From NCBI RefSeq assembly GCF_900659635.1, contig NZ_CAACVB010000044.1, forward strand, positions 1-41,780: DNA of 41,780 nucleotides, written 5' to 3'. Every line of letters starts with the position of its first letter. The stretch's first letter is position 1. Made by a program: the position numbers and the translations under genes. Of the stretch, positions 23,713-31,615 are shown piece by piece. Below the pieces are notes generated by a model. The model searched no databases. It was not told the origin of the DNA and saw nothing but the letters and a program-made list of their open reading frames with translations. The stretch comes from Actinomadura roseirufa. GTDB taxonomy: Bacteria > Actinomycetota > Actinomycetes > Streptosporangiales > Streptosporangiaceae.

Positions 23713-24531
23713 ATGGACTATTCGGATTTGGCGCCCAGCCTGCTGGTGGAGGCGGACGGGCCCCTGCGGATCGTCACGATGAACCGGCCCGATGAGCTCA
23801 ACTCGTTCGACGACGCGCTGCACGTCGCGATGCGGCGGGTCTGGGACCGGCTGGTCGATGACGACGACGCGCGCGCGGTGGTGCTCACCGGCGCGGGCCG
23901 GGTGTTCAGCGCCGGGGGCCATGTACCGAACTTCATCCGCAACCACCACGACCTGGACGCGCGGCGCCGCGACATCCGGGAGGGCGAGCGGCTGGCCCGC
24001 GCGATGATGTCGTGCGAGCTGCCGGTGGTCGCGGCGGTCAACGGTCCCGCGGTCGGGCTGGGATGCAGCCTGGCCACCATGTCCGACTTCGTGGTCATGG
24101 CCGAGGACACGTTCATGAGCGACCCGCATGTGAGCATCGGGCTGGTCGCCGGCGACGGCGGCGCGGTCACCTGGCCGTGGCTGACCAGCATGCTCACCGC
24201 CAAGGAGTTCCTGCTGCTCGGTGACCGGATCCCGGCCGCCGACGCCGCGCGGGCGGGGCTGTGCAACCGGGTCGTGCCGGCCGACGAGGTGCTGGAGACC
24301 GCGAAGGCGTTCGCGCGCCGGTTCGCCGCGCTGCCGGCCCAGTCGGTGCGCGACACCAAGCGCGCCCTCAACATGCACCTCCTCGACTCGGCCAACGGCG
24401 TGCTCAACTTCGCCCTCGCGGCCGAGTACGAGTCCTTCGGCACCGACGACATCAAGGCCAGCGTCGCCCGGTTCCTCGCCAAGAGCGACGGCAAGGGCGA
24501 CGAGAACGCCGACGCCCAGGTGAACGCCTGA
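23713..24531 (+). CDS. Crotonase-fold enoyl-CoA hydratase/isomerase family protein (4)
   Basis: Crotonase-superfamily protein of 272 aa. The oxyanion loop is V-F-S-A-G-G-H-V; the second is G-P-A-V-G-L-G-C-S-L-A. The active-site segment D-P-H-V-S-I-G-L-V-A-G-D-G-G has His where hydratases carry their first Glu, and the second Glu is retained (A-K-E-F-L-L-L-G-D). A GGAGGAGG site at about 23699-23705 precedes the ATG. It is divergent from the box C operon and is followed by nitroreductase and SnoaL-like genes. The C-terminus is a charged, Lys/Asp-rich tail. Confidence 0.88.
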   Translation: MDYSDLAPSLLVEADGPLRIVTMNRPDELNSFDDALHVAMRRVWDRLVDDDDARAVVLTGAGRVFSAGGHVPNFIRNHHDLDARRRDIREGERLARAMMSCELPVVAAVNGPAVGLGCSLATMSDFVVMAEDTFMSDPHVSIGLVAGDGGAVTWPWLTSMLTAKEFLLLGDRIPAADAARAGLCNRVVPADEVLETAKAFARRFAALPAQSVRDTKRALNMHLLDSANGVLNFALAAEYESFGTDDIKASVARFLAKSDGKGDENADAQVNA

Positions 24532-24581
24532 GGGCGCACCACGGCCCCGGCGTCGTCGATGAACCGCCCACGGGAGACCTG

Positions 24582-25232
24582 ATGGACATCGCGGTGACAG
24601 ATCACCTCCTTTCCACGACACGCGCCGTACGCCGCCGGCTCGATCTCGAGCGGCCGGTCGGGCGCGACGTGATCCTCGACTGCCTGCGCCTGGCGGTGCA
24701 GGCGCCCACCGGCGGCAACAAGCAGGCGTGGCGCTGGCTCGTCGTGGACGACCCGGGGGTGCGCGCGGACGTGGCGGAGATCTATGGGCGCCGCACCCTG
24801 GCGGTCATCGACCGGCGGTATCCGCACCTCAAGGATCCGCAGACCAGGCGCGTCTACGAGGGCGCCCGATACCTGGCCACTGTCCTGGCGCGGGTCCCGG
24901 TGCTGATCGTGCCGTGCGTCCAGGGGCGGCCCGACGACCCCGGCGCGCCGCATCCCGCCGCGTTCTACGGTTCGATCTTCCCGGCGATCTGGAGCCTGCA
25001 GCTCGCGCTGCGGTCCCGCCGGATGGGCTCGGTGCTGACGACGCCGTTCACGGGCGAGGACGAACGGCGCTACGCCGAGATCCTGCGGCTGCCCGCCACG
25101 ATGACGCCCGTCGCCCTGCTTCCCGTCGCGTACACGATCGGTGACGAGTTCAAACCCGCCCGGCGTCCGCCCATCGAGACCATCACCCGCTGGAACGGGT
25201 GGACGGACCGACCTGAGAAGGATCTGCCGTGA
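24582..25232 (+). CDS. Nitroreductase family protein
   Basis: FMN-dependent nitroreductase-fold protein of 216 aa, usually a homodimer using NAD(P)H. The N-terminal T-T-R-A-V-R-R-R-L-D-L-E-R-P-V (FMN phosphate-binding Arg cluster) and A-P-T-G-G-N-K-Q-A-W-R-W (38-52) are diagnostic; the mid-region W-S-L-Q-L-A-L-R-S-R-R-M-G-S-V-L-T-T is the typical dimer-interface helix and strand. Family members reduce nitro groups, quinones, flavins or enones. In this operon an ene- or enone-reducing step on a pathway intermediate is possible but not shown. A GGGAGACC site precedes ATG 24582; the stop overlaps the next gene's GTG. Confidence 0.87.
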   Translation: MDIAVTDHLLSTTRAVRRRLDLERPVGRDVILDCLRLAVQAPTGGNKQAWRWLVVDDPGVRADVAEIYGRRTLAVIDRRYPHLKDPQTRRVYEGARYLATVLARVPVLIVPCVQGRPDDPGAPHPAAFYGSIFPAIWSLQLALRSRRMGSVLTTPFTGEDERRYAEILRLPATMTPVALLPVAYTIGDEFKPARRPPIETITRWNGWTDRPEKDLP

Positions 25233-25807
25233 CGGAACGCCGGGCCCTCGACGGCCACGGGGAGATCGGCGAAGCGCCGGTCGCGGAGTCCCTGCGGCTG
25301 CTGCTGGACGAACGGGACATCACCAGGGTCGTCCTGCGGTACGCGCACGGAGTCGATCGCGGCGACGTCGACATGGTCGGGGCCTGCTATCACCCGGGCG
25401 CCCATGACGACCACGGCTATGCCAGCGGGACCGTCGAGGAGCTCACGGCGAGACTGCGACGGCGCCCGCCGGGACGGGGCGTCAGGCACCACCTCATCGG
25501 GAACGTGCTCATCGACGTCCGGGGCGAAGCCGCCGTCTCCGAGGCCTATTTCCTCTGTTACATGGAGGACCTCGACGGTTCCGGGACGGCCGCGCCCATC
25601 GGCCTGTTCGCCGGCCGGTACGTCGACAGGCTCGAGAGACGCGACGGCGCCTGGCGGATCTCGCGCCGCGTCTGCGTGATCGACTGGAGCCGCGAGCTGG
25701 GCGAGGCGCCGCCCGCGCCCCGGGCGGACACGTTCGGCTGGGGCTCCGCAGACGACCGCGACCCGGCCGTCGTCGCCTTCCGCGAACTGACCGCGCCCCG
25801 GCGCTAG
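25229..25807 (+). CDS. SnoaL-like / NTF2-fold protein
   Basis: Protein of 192 aa with a SnoaL-like (NTF2-fold) domain over about 20-155: an initial helix L-L-L-D-E-R-D-I-T-R-V-V-L-R-Y-A-H-G-V-D-R-G-D, the A-C-Y-H-P-G-A-H-D-D-H-G segment, and R-H-H-L-I-G-N-V-L-I-D-V before the strands. The fold covers isomerases, dehydratases and ring-hydroxylating dioxygenase small subunits. The DRGD-D-x-V-G-A-C-Y-H-P-x-A-x-D-D-H-G layout matches the many actinobacterial members linked to terpene and steroid loci. GTG start overlaps the nitroreductase TGA (GTGA). Either catalysis or ligand binding is possible. Confidence 0.82.
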   Translation: MTERRALDGHGEIGEAPVAESLRLLLDERDITRVVLRYAHGVDRGDVDMVGACYHPGAHDDHGYASGTVEELTARLRRRPPGRGVRHHLIGNVLIDVRGEAAVSEAYFLCYMEDLDGSGTAAPIGLFAGRYVDRLERRDGAWRISRRVCVIDWSRELGEAPPAPRADTFGWGSADDRDPAVVAFRELTAPRR

Positions 25808-25878
25808 GAGACCGGCCTTCGGACTCCCGGCCGCGCGGCCCCGCCGCCGCGCGATCCCCCGTAGCCGCGCGAGCGCGG

Positions 25879-25905
25879 CCCGGCCCGCCCTGCCGCCGGG
25901 CCGGG
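25879..25905 (+). terminator. Terminator-like hairpin before the CoA-transferase promoter
   Basis: Perfect 9-bp arms CCCGGCCCG (25879-25887) and CGGGCCGGG (25897-25905) with a 9-base loop, 72 bp after the SnoaL-like gene and 25 bp before box D. It probably ends the 23713-25807 transcript. It lies in the 236-bp gap 25808-26043, which otherwise holds only box D and the ribosome site. Confidence 0.5.
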
Positions 25906-25929
25906 CTCGGGACCGCTCTTCCGTTACGA

Positions 25930-25946
25930 GCTACGCAGTAGTATGT
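25930..25946 (+). promoter_or_regulatory. Island box D, promoter of the CoA-transferase/AtuA operon
   Basis: Sequence GCTACGCAGTAGTATGT. One base (first G for C) differs from the consensus outside the degenerate centre, and the CTAC-N3-GTAG core is intact. TAGTAT (25939-25944) gives a start near 25951 and a leader of about 90 bases. It heads the longest operon of the island (nine genes). Confidence 0.8.
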
Positions 25947-26043
25947 TTTCTGGATAAGTCCGCAGGTGGGGCGGGGGTACAGCTAACTGGGACGAGCTGT
26001 TCGGCCGCATGGCACCGTCCCCCTCCGGAAGAAAGGATCTGCC

Positions 26044-27240
26044 GTGACACAACCGCGGGCCCTCGATGGCATCGTCGTCCTCGACCTCAGTCAGGTGTAC
26101 TACGGTCCCTACTGCACCGCGCTGCTGGCGCAGCTCGGCGCGGAGGTCATCAAGATCGAGCCGTTCCGCGGCGAACCCGTGCGGTGGCGCGTCGTCGGTG
26201 AGCAGCAGACGGCCGCGTTCGACCTGCTCAACGGCGGGAAGAAGAGCCTGCGGCTGGACCTGAAGAATCCCCGCGGGCGCGAGCTGTTCCTGCGCCTGGT
26301 CGCGCAGGCGGACGTGGTCGTGGAGAACTTCGCCCCCGGCACCCTGCGGCGGCTGGCCCTCGGCTACGACGTCCTGGCGGAGGCCAACGAGCGGATCATC
26401 CTCGCGTCCGGACGCGGATACGGCGCCGGCACCCCCCAGGCCGAGCAGCGGGCCATGGACCTGACCATCCAGGCCGTGACCGGGGTGATGGCGGCGACCG
26501 GCTGGCCCGACCAGCCGCCGACCAAGGCGGGACCCGCGGTCGCCGACTTCTTCGGCGGCACGCACATGATGGGGGCCATCGCCGCGGCGCTCTACCAGCG
26601 CACGGTCACCGGACGGGGCCAGCACGTCGAGGTCGCGATGCAGGACGCCGTCCTCCCGTCGCTGACCTCCAGCATCGCCGGTTACCTCGACAGCGGCGGG
26701 ACGCTCCCGGAGCGGACCGGCAACAGGCACGGGGGACTGGCGGTCTGCCCGTACAACGTCTACCCGGCGGCCGACGGCTGGGTGGCGATCCTGTGCATGA
26801 CCGACGGGCACTGGCAGGCGCTGTGCGGGCTGATGGACCGCGCGGATCTCGCCGAGGACCCCGCGTTCGCTTCGCCGCCCGCCCGGGTGGCGCAGATGGA
26901 CGGGCTCGACGAGATCGTCGCGAAGTGGACCGCGGAGCTCACCCGCGACGACGTGGCCGAGCGGCTGCAGTCGGCGGGAGTGCCCTGCGCGGCGGTGCTC
27001 GGCCTGTCCGACGTCATGTCCGGGCCCCTCGTCGGGGACGACGGCATGATCCGGCCCGTTCGCGCCCCCGACGGCCGGCCCTCGTACGTCTTCGGCAGCC
27101 CGCTGCGCCTCACGGACTCGGCGCCGCGCCCCGCCGAGCCGGCCCCCGCCCTCGGCGAGCACACCGAGGACGTGCTCCGGCGGCGGCTCGGGCTGGACGC
27201 CGCCGAAGTCCGGCGGCTGCGCGACGAGAACGTTGTCTAG
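26044..27240 (+). CDS. CaiB/BaiF family (family III) CoA-transferase
   Basis: Family III CoA-transferase of 398 aa that moves CoA between carboxylic acids. N-terminal V-L-D-L-S-Q-V-Y-Y-G-P-Y and L-G-A-E-V-I-K-I-E-P mark the Rossmann-like part; the catalytic Asp is probably Asp139 in R-A-M-D-L-T-I-Q-A-V-T-G, followed by the typical G-x-x-x-G-T-G/A region and N-R-H-G-G-x-A-V-C-P-Y-x-V-Y. GTG start at 26044 with AAAGGA upstream. As the first gene of the box D operon, and with no AMP-forming ligase in the window, it is a candidate for activating the substrate. Alternatively it could transfer CoA among intermediates. Confidence 0.92.
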   Translation: MTQPRALDGIVVLDLSQVYYGPYCTALLAQLGAEVIKIEPFRGEPVRWRVVGEQQTAAFDLLNGGKKSLRLDLKNPRGRELFLRLVAQADVVVENFAPGTLRRLALGYDVLAEANERIILASGRGYGAGTPQAEQRAMDLTIQAVTGVMAATGWPDQPPTKAGPAVADFFGGTHMMGAIAAALYQRTVTGRGQHVEVAMQDAVLPSLTSSIAGYLDSGGTLPERTGNRHGGLAVCPYNVYPAADGWVAILCMTDGHWQALCGLMDRADLAEDPAFASPPARVAQMDGLDEIVAKWTAELTRDDVAERLQSAGVPCAAVLGLSDVMSGPLVGDDGMIRPVRAPDGRPSYVFGSPLRLTDSAPRPAEPAPALGEHTEDVLRRRLGLDAAEVRRLRDENVV

Positions 27241-27248
27241 GAGAACCC

Positions 27249-27752
27249 ATGCCAGTTGACGAGACGCTGCTCGACTCGATCCGGACCGGGATCGGCTCGG
27301 AGCGCACCCACTCCCTCGGGGAGATCACCGCGCTGACGATCCGGCGCTACGCCCGCGCCATCGGCGAGTCGAACCCCCTGTACTACGACTCCGAGTTCGC
27401 CCGCGCCCGCGGGCACGCGGACATCGTGGCGCCGCCCAACCTGGTCACGGCGGTCAGCTCCTGGGACGAGGGCCCCGCCGCCGCCGACCTCCGTGCCGAC
27501 GGCACGCCGAAGGCGCTTCAGCTGGAGGGCCTGCCCACCAGCGGCGTACGGGTGATGGGCGGGGGCGAGGACATGGAGTTCCACAACCCCATCACGGCCG
27601 GCACGGCCGTCGTGGAGCGGACGACGATGATCGACGCCGAGCTCGTGCAAGGGCGCAAGGGGCCGTTCATCGTCGTCCGCTACCGGCACGAATTCGTCAA
27701 CGACGACGGACTCCCCTTGGTGACCTCGACACGGAAGGTTCTGCTCCGATGA
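27249..27752 (+). CDS. MaoC-like dehydratase, N-terminal-type subunit (FAS1-like)
   Basis: Hotdog protein of 167 aa resembling the N-terminal, non-catalytic half of two-domain MaoC hydratases. The hydratase motif position reads A-I-G-E-S-N-P-L-Y-Y-D: Glu40 replaces catalytic Asp and Tyr45 replaces His. A GGAGA site lies before ATG 27249. The downstream hotdog gene overlaps by ATGA, so both probably form one heteromeric hydratase, analogous to the ChsH1-ChsH2 arrangement of cholesterol side-chain degradation. Confidence 0.85.
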   Translation: MPVDETLLDSIRTGIGSERTHSLGEITALTIRRYARAIGESNPLYYDSEFARARGHADIVAPPNLVTAVSSWDEGPAAADLRADGTPKALQLEGLPTSGVRVMGGGEDMEFHNPITAGTAVVERTTMIDAELVQGRKGPFIVVRYRHEFVNDDGLPLVTSTRKVLLR

Positions 27753-28201
27753 GCGAATCGAGCACTACGACCAGCCGGGATCTCCGATTCGGCTCCGTCG
27801 GCGTCGGCGACCGGCTGCCCGAGATGCGCCATGTTCCGACCAGGCTGCAGCTGTTCAGGTACAGCGCGGTGACGTGGAACAGCCATCGCATCCACTTCGA
27901 CCCCGACTACGCCGCGCACGAGGGCTATCCGGACGTCCTCGTCCAATCTCATCTGCACGGCGCCTTCCTGGTGACGTTGTGCACGGAATGGGCGGGGGCG
28001 AGCGGACGGCTGGCCAGGCTGGAGGTGTCGGTCCGGCGCTTCGCGGTTCCCGGTGACGTTCTCGTCTGCGCCGGTGAGGTCACCGGTGTCGAGCAGGTCG
28101 ACGGAACCCACGGTCTGGTCCACCTCAGCGTCACCGAGACCCGGGAGTCCGACGCCACGGTGTGCGCCATCGCGACGGCCTCGGTCGCATTGCCGCTGTG
28201 A
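27749..28201 (+). CDS. MaoC-like dehydratase, C-terminal-type (catalytic) subunit
   Basis: Hotdog protein of 150 aa. The active-site motif is T-W-N-S-H-R-I-H-F-D: His49 is conserved, and Asn44 stands at the usual Asp. This W-N-x-H-R-I-H variant occurs in mesaconyl-CoA hydratases and in paired hydratases. Translation is coupled to the preceding gene by an ATGA overlap. With that partner it would hydrate a bulky 2-enoyl-CoA. Pairing is inferred from the overlap and the complementary motifs. Confidence 0.87.
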   Translation: MSESSTTTSRDLRFGSVGVGDRLPEMRHVPTRLQLFRYSAVTWNSHRIHFDPDYAAHEGYPDVLVQSHLHGAFLVTLCTEWAGASGRLARLEVSVRRFAVPGDVLVCAGEVTGVEQVDGTHGLVHLSVTETRESDATVCAIATASVALPL

Positions 28202-28227
28202 ACACGAGTGAGAGGAAAGAGGGGAAA

Positions 28228-30048
28228 ATGTCGGCGACACGCGACATCCTCCGGGTCGGAAACTGCTCGGGATACTACGGAGACCGTTTCGCCGCGGCCC
28301 GTGAGATGGTCGAGGGCGGTCCGCTGGACGTCCTGACCGGCGACTACCTCGCCGAGCTGACCATGCTGATCCTGTGGAAGACCCGGCGGCGCGACCCGGA
28401 CGGCGGCTACGCGACGACGTTCCTGGCGCAGATGGAACAGGTGCTCGGCACCTGCCTGGATCGCGGCATCAAGGTCGTCACCAACGCCGGGGGGCTCAAT
28501 CCCGGCGGGCTCGCGATCGAGCTCGGACGGCTGGCCGAGCGGCTCGGACTCCACCCGAGCATCGCCCACGTCGAAGGCGACGACCTCCTGGAGCGCATCC
28601 CCGAGCTGCGGCGGCAGGGGCATCCCCTGGCGCACCTCGGCTCCGGGAAGAACCTCGCCGATGCGGGCGTCGAGCCCGTGACCGCCAACGCCTACCTGGG
28701 CGGATGGGGGATCACCGAGGCGCTGCGCGGCGGCGCCGACATCGTGGTCTGCCCCCGGGTGACCGACGCCTCCCTGGTGGTCGGGCCCGCGGCGTGGGCG
28801 TTCGACTGGCGGCTCGACGACTGGGACCGGCTGGCCGCCGCCGTCGTCGCCGGGCACGTCCTCGAATGCGGTCCCCAGGCCACCGGCGGCAACTTCTCCT
28901 TCTTCACCGAGCTGCCGGACCGCGGGCGGCCGGGCTACCCGATCGCCGAGATCGCCGCGGACGGCTCGTTCGTGGTCACCAAGCACCCCGGCACCGGCGG
29001 CGCGGTGACCACCGAGACGGTCACCGCGCAGATCCTCTACGAGATCGGCGCGCCGGAGTACCTCAACCCGGACGTCGTCGCCCGGTTCGACACCATCGAG
29101 CTGTCCGACGACGGCGCCGACCGCGTGCGGGTCACCGGCGTCCGCGGGCTTCCCGCGCCCGACACCGCCAAGGTCTGCCTCAACTACCAGGGCGGCTACC
29201 GCAACAGCGCCACGTTCGTCCTCACCGGGCTGGACATCGAGGCCAAGGCCGCCCACGCCGTCCGCACTCTCGGCCTCGACCGGCCCGGTGGGCCGGACGC
29301 GTTCGCGGAGACCGACGTCCGGCTGCTTCGCACCGACGCCCCGGACGCGCCGGACAACGCCCAGGCCGAGGCCCGCCTCCGGATCACCGTGAAGGACCCC
29401 GACGAGCGCAAGGTGGGACGCCGCTTCTTCAACACCGTCGCGGAGTCGGGCCTCGCCGGCTACCCCGGCCTCTACCTCGAACGGGCCGAACGGTCGGCGA
29501 GCGCCTACGGGGTCTACTGGCCGGCGCTCGTGCCCGTCGACGTCCTCAGCCCCGAGGTCGTCTTCCAGGACGGGCGGCGGCTGCGGGTGCCCCGCCCGCC
29601 CACCGAGAGCCACGAAACGCGCCAGGGCGACGCCGCGCCGCGCGCGCCGCGGACGATGGACGGCGACACCGTCCTCGCGCCGCTGGGCCGGGTGGCCGGC
29701 GCGCGTTCCGGAGACAAGGGCGGCGACGCCAACATCGGTCTCTGGGCGCGCACGGACGAGGCGTACGCGTGGCTGCGCGACCACCTCGACGAGGACCGCC
29801 TGCGCGCCCTGCTCACCGAGGCCGCCGACCTGGACGTCGAGCGGTACGAACTGCCCAACATGCGGGCCGTCAACTTCGTCGTGCGCGGCCTGCTCGGCGA
29901 GGGGGTCGCCGCGACGACGCGTCCCGATCCGCAGGCCAAGGGACTGGGGGAATACGTGCGTTCTCGATTCGTGGAGATTCCGCGGGAACTGCTACCGGAC
30001 GGCCACGCCGTCGCCGATCACTCTCGCGAGGCGGTGGGAACCCGATGA
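28228..30048 (+). CDS. AtuA-family protein (acyclic terpene utilisation AtuA, with C-terminal AtuA-like domain)
   Basis: Protein of 606 aa. The N-terminal part (about 1-450) is the AtuA / DUF1446 domain: [31 protein letters not shown] and [16 protein letters not shown]. The C-terminal part (about 485-590) is the AtuA-like domain beginning [17 protein letters not shown]. AtuA is essential for citronellol/geraniol use in Pseudomonas, but its reaction is not established. The AGAGGAAAGAGGGG stretch before ATG 28228 is a strong ribosome site; the upstream frame start lacks homology. The stop overlaps the small downstream gene. Confidence 0.92.
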   Translation: MSATRDILRVGNCSGYYGDRFAAAREMVEGGPLDVLTGDYLAELTMLILWKTRRRDPDGGYATTFLAQMEQVLGTCLDRGIKVVTNAGGLNPGGLAIELGRLAERLGLHPSIAHVEGDDLLERIPELRRQGHPLAHLGSGKNLADAGVEPVTANAYLGGWGITEALRGGADIVVCPRVTDASLVVGPAAWAFDWRLDDWDRLAAAVVAGHVLECGPQATGGNFSFFTELPDRGRPGYPIAEIAADGSFVVTKHPGTGGAVTTETVTAQILYEIGAPEYLNPDVVARFDTIELSDDGADRVRVTGVRGLPAPDTAKVCLNYQGGYRNSATFVLTGLDIEAKAAHAVRTLGLDRPGGPDAFAETDVRLLRTDAPDAPDNAQAEARLRITVKDPDERKVGRRFFNTVAESGLAGYPGLYLERAERSASAYGVYWPALVPVDVLSPEVVFQDGRRLRVPRPPTESHETRQGDAAPRAPRTMDGDTVLAPLGRVAGARSGDKGGDANIGLWARTDEAYAWLRDHLDEDRLRALLTEAADLDVERYELPNMRAVNFVVRGLLGEGVAATTRPDPQAKGLGEYVRSRFVEIPRELLPDGHAVADHSREAVGTR

Positions 30049-30371
30049 GCGTCTCCATGACCAAGCCCTGGACTCCGCTCACGGCCGAGACCCTCGCGCT
30101 GGTGCCGGGTTCGGTCGGCGTCTTCGAGGTCGCCGACGAGAGCGGCGTCATCGCCATCGACTACGCCGGCGGCAACAGCCTGTTCGGCCTTCGAGGGGCG
30201 CTCGGGGAATGGCTCGCCGAGCAGCGGGGCCTGTCGTTCCGCTACGAGCGGACCAACGCCTACCTCTCCCGTTATCGGGAGCTCGTGCAGGTCTTCGTCA
30301 ACGACTCCGGTGCGGTTCCCCGGAACCTGGTGGGCCGTGACGTGCCCACCGGACACATTCGATCGAACTAG
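30045..30371 (+). CDS. Small GIY-YIG-like protein coupled to AtuA (108 aa)
   Basis: I do not know a characterised homologue. The 108-aa protein begins four bases inside the AtuA stop (ATGA). Its layout resembles a minimal GIY-YIG domain: [10 protein letters not shown] (G25-V26-F27 for GIY), I-D-Y-A-G-G (Y40-A41-G42 for YIG), an Arg (R50) in G-L-R-G-A-L, Glu79 in R-Y-R-E-L and a late P-R-N (Asn94). The [13 protein letters not shown] segment is conserved-looking. Nuclease activity is not implied; a structural or accessory role to AtuA is as likely. A real gene by overlap, coding pattern and operon position; the fold call is tentative. Confidence 0.72.
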   Translation: MSVSMTKPWTPLTAETLALVPGSVGVFEVADESGVIAIDYAGGNSLFGLRGALGEWLAEQRGLSFRYERTNAYLSRYRELVQVFVNDSGAVPRNLVGRDVPTGHIRSN

Positions 30372-30387
30372 AACTGGAGGAGCGACC

Positions 30388-31572
30388 ATGGGTTTCGCCA
30401 TCACCGAGACACAGCGAACTCTGATCGAGAACGTCCGGCGTTTCGTCCGCAACGAGATCATTCCGCTGGAGTTCGAGCTCGATCCCGACGAGAGCGAGCT
30501 GAGCCCGGACGTTCTGGCCGGCCTCGTCGCGAAGACGAAGCAGATGGGGCTTTACAATCTTGACGTCCCGGAGGAACTGGGCGGTGTCGGCGCGGACACC
30601 GTGACGCGAACGCTGCTGGCCATGGAGATGTCCCAGCATCGCGCCGGTCTGTACTCGCCGTGTTACGCGGCCTTCGGCCAGCCCGACATGGCCCAGTTGT
30701 ACGAGGCGACCGACGAGCAGAAGAAGCGCTACCTCTTCCCGATCCTGCGGGGTGAGAAGAAGTCCTTCTTCGGGCTCACCGAACCGTCCGGGGGAAGCGA
30801 CCCGGCCCGGTCGATCCAGACCCGCGCCAAGCGGGACGGCTCGGACTGGATCATCAACGGCAACAAGACGTTCATCAGCGGCGCCGACTCGGCCGACTTC
30901 GGGCTGGTCTTCGCCCGCACCGGCGACCAGGAGTCGGGGCGCGGCGGCATCACCTGCTTCATCGTGGACGCCGACGCCCCCGGGCTCACCGTGCGGCGCG
31001 TGATCCACACCCTGCGCTCGGGGCACTACCCGACCGAGCTGGTGTTCGAGGACGTCCGCGTGCCGGCCGAGGCGGTCCTCGGCGAGGTCGGCCAGGGCTT
31101 CGCGATGGCCAACGAGCGGCTGACCAGGAACCGCATCCCCTACGCCGCCGGGTGTCTCGGAGTGGCGATGATGGCGCACCGCATGGCCGTCGAGTACGCC
31201 GGAACCCGGTCGGTCTTCGGCTCCAAGCTCGCCGACCACGAGGGCATCCAGTGGATGCTCGTCGACAGCGAGATCGATCTGCGCAGCGCGGCGGCCGTCA
31301 CGCTGGACGCCGCCGAACGCGCCGACAGCGGCCGGCCGTTCCGCACCGAGGTGGCGATCGCCAAGATCGTCGCCACCGAGGCGGCCGGCCGGGTGGTGGA
31401 CCGTGCCATCCAGATCCACGGCGGGTACGGCGTCACGAAGGACCTCCCGCTCGAACGCTGGTACCGCGAGCTGCGGATCCGCCGGATCGGCGAGGGCTCC
31501 ACCGAGACCCAGCGGATGATCATCAGCCGGGACATGCTCAAGGGCCGCTACACGAGCTGGATGGACCGATGA
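30388..31572 (+). CDS. Acyl-CoA dehydrogenase, homomeric type
   Basis: Acyl-CoA dehydrogenase of 394 aa. The flavin loop is L-T-E-P-S-G-G-S-D (near 130-138), the FAD-binding Arg segment is A-G-T-R-S-V-F-G-S-K-L, and the C-terminal motif is R-I-G-E-G-S-T-E-T-Q-R with Glu369 as the probable catalytic base. This is the classical Y-E-G-T position, unlike the other dehydrogenases here. A GGAGGAG site precedes ATG 30388. Next to AtuA and the CoA-transferase it may act like the Atu/citronellyl-CoA-type dehydrogenases; this is inference. Confidence 0.92.
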   Translation: MGFAITETQRTLIENVRRFVRNEIIPLEFELDPDESELSPDVLAGLVAKTKQMGLYNLDVPEELGGVGADTVTRTLLAMEMSQHRAGLYSPCYAAFGQPDMAQLYEATDEQKKRYLFPILRGEKKSFFGLTEPSGGSDPARSIQTRAKRDGSDWIINGNKTFISGADSADFGLVFARTGDQESGRGGITCFIVDADAPGLTVRRVIHTLRSGHYPTELVFEDVRVPAEAVLGEVGQGFAMANERLTRNRIPYAAGCLGVAMMAHRMAVEYAGTRSVFGSKLADHEGIQWMLVDSEIDLRSAAAVTLDAAERADSGRPFRTEVAIAKIVATEAAGRVVDRAIQIHGGYGVTKDLPLERWYRELRIRRIGEGSTETQRMIISRDMLKGRYTSWMDR

Positions 31573-31615
31573 CCCCGGGCGTCCGCCCGTCCCGGCGGCG
31601 GGGACGCGGCGCGCG

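Noticed and set aside
20887..24531. Very long plus-strand open frame (1214 aa) across the minus-strand operon
   Set aside because: Only its last 272 residues (from 23713) are a real crotonase; the rest is low-complexity Arg/Pro/Gly/His-rich antisense of four well-supported minus-strand genes.
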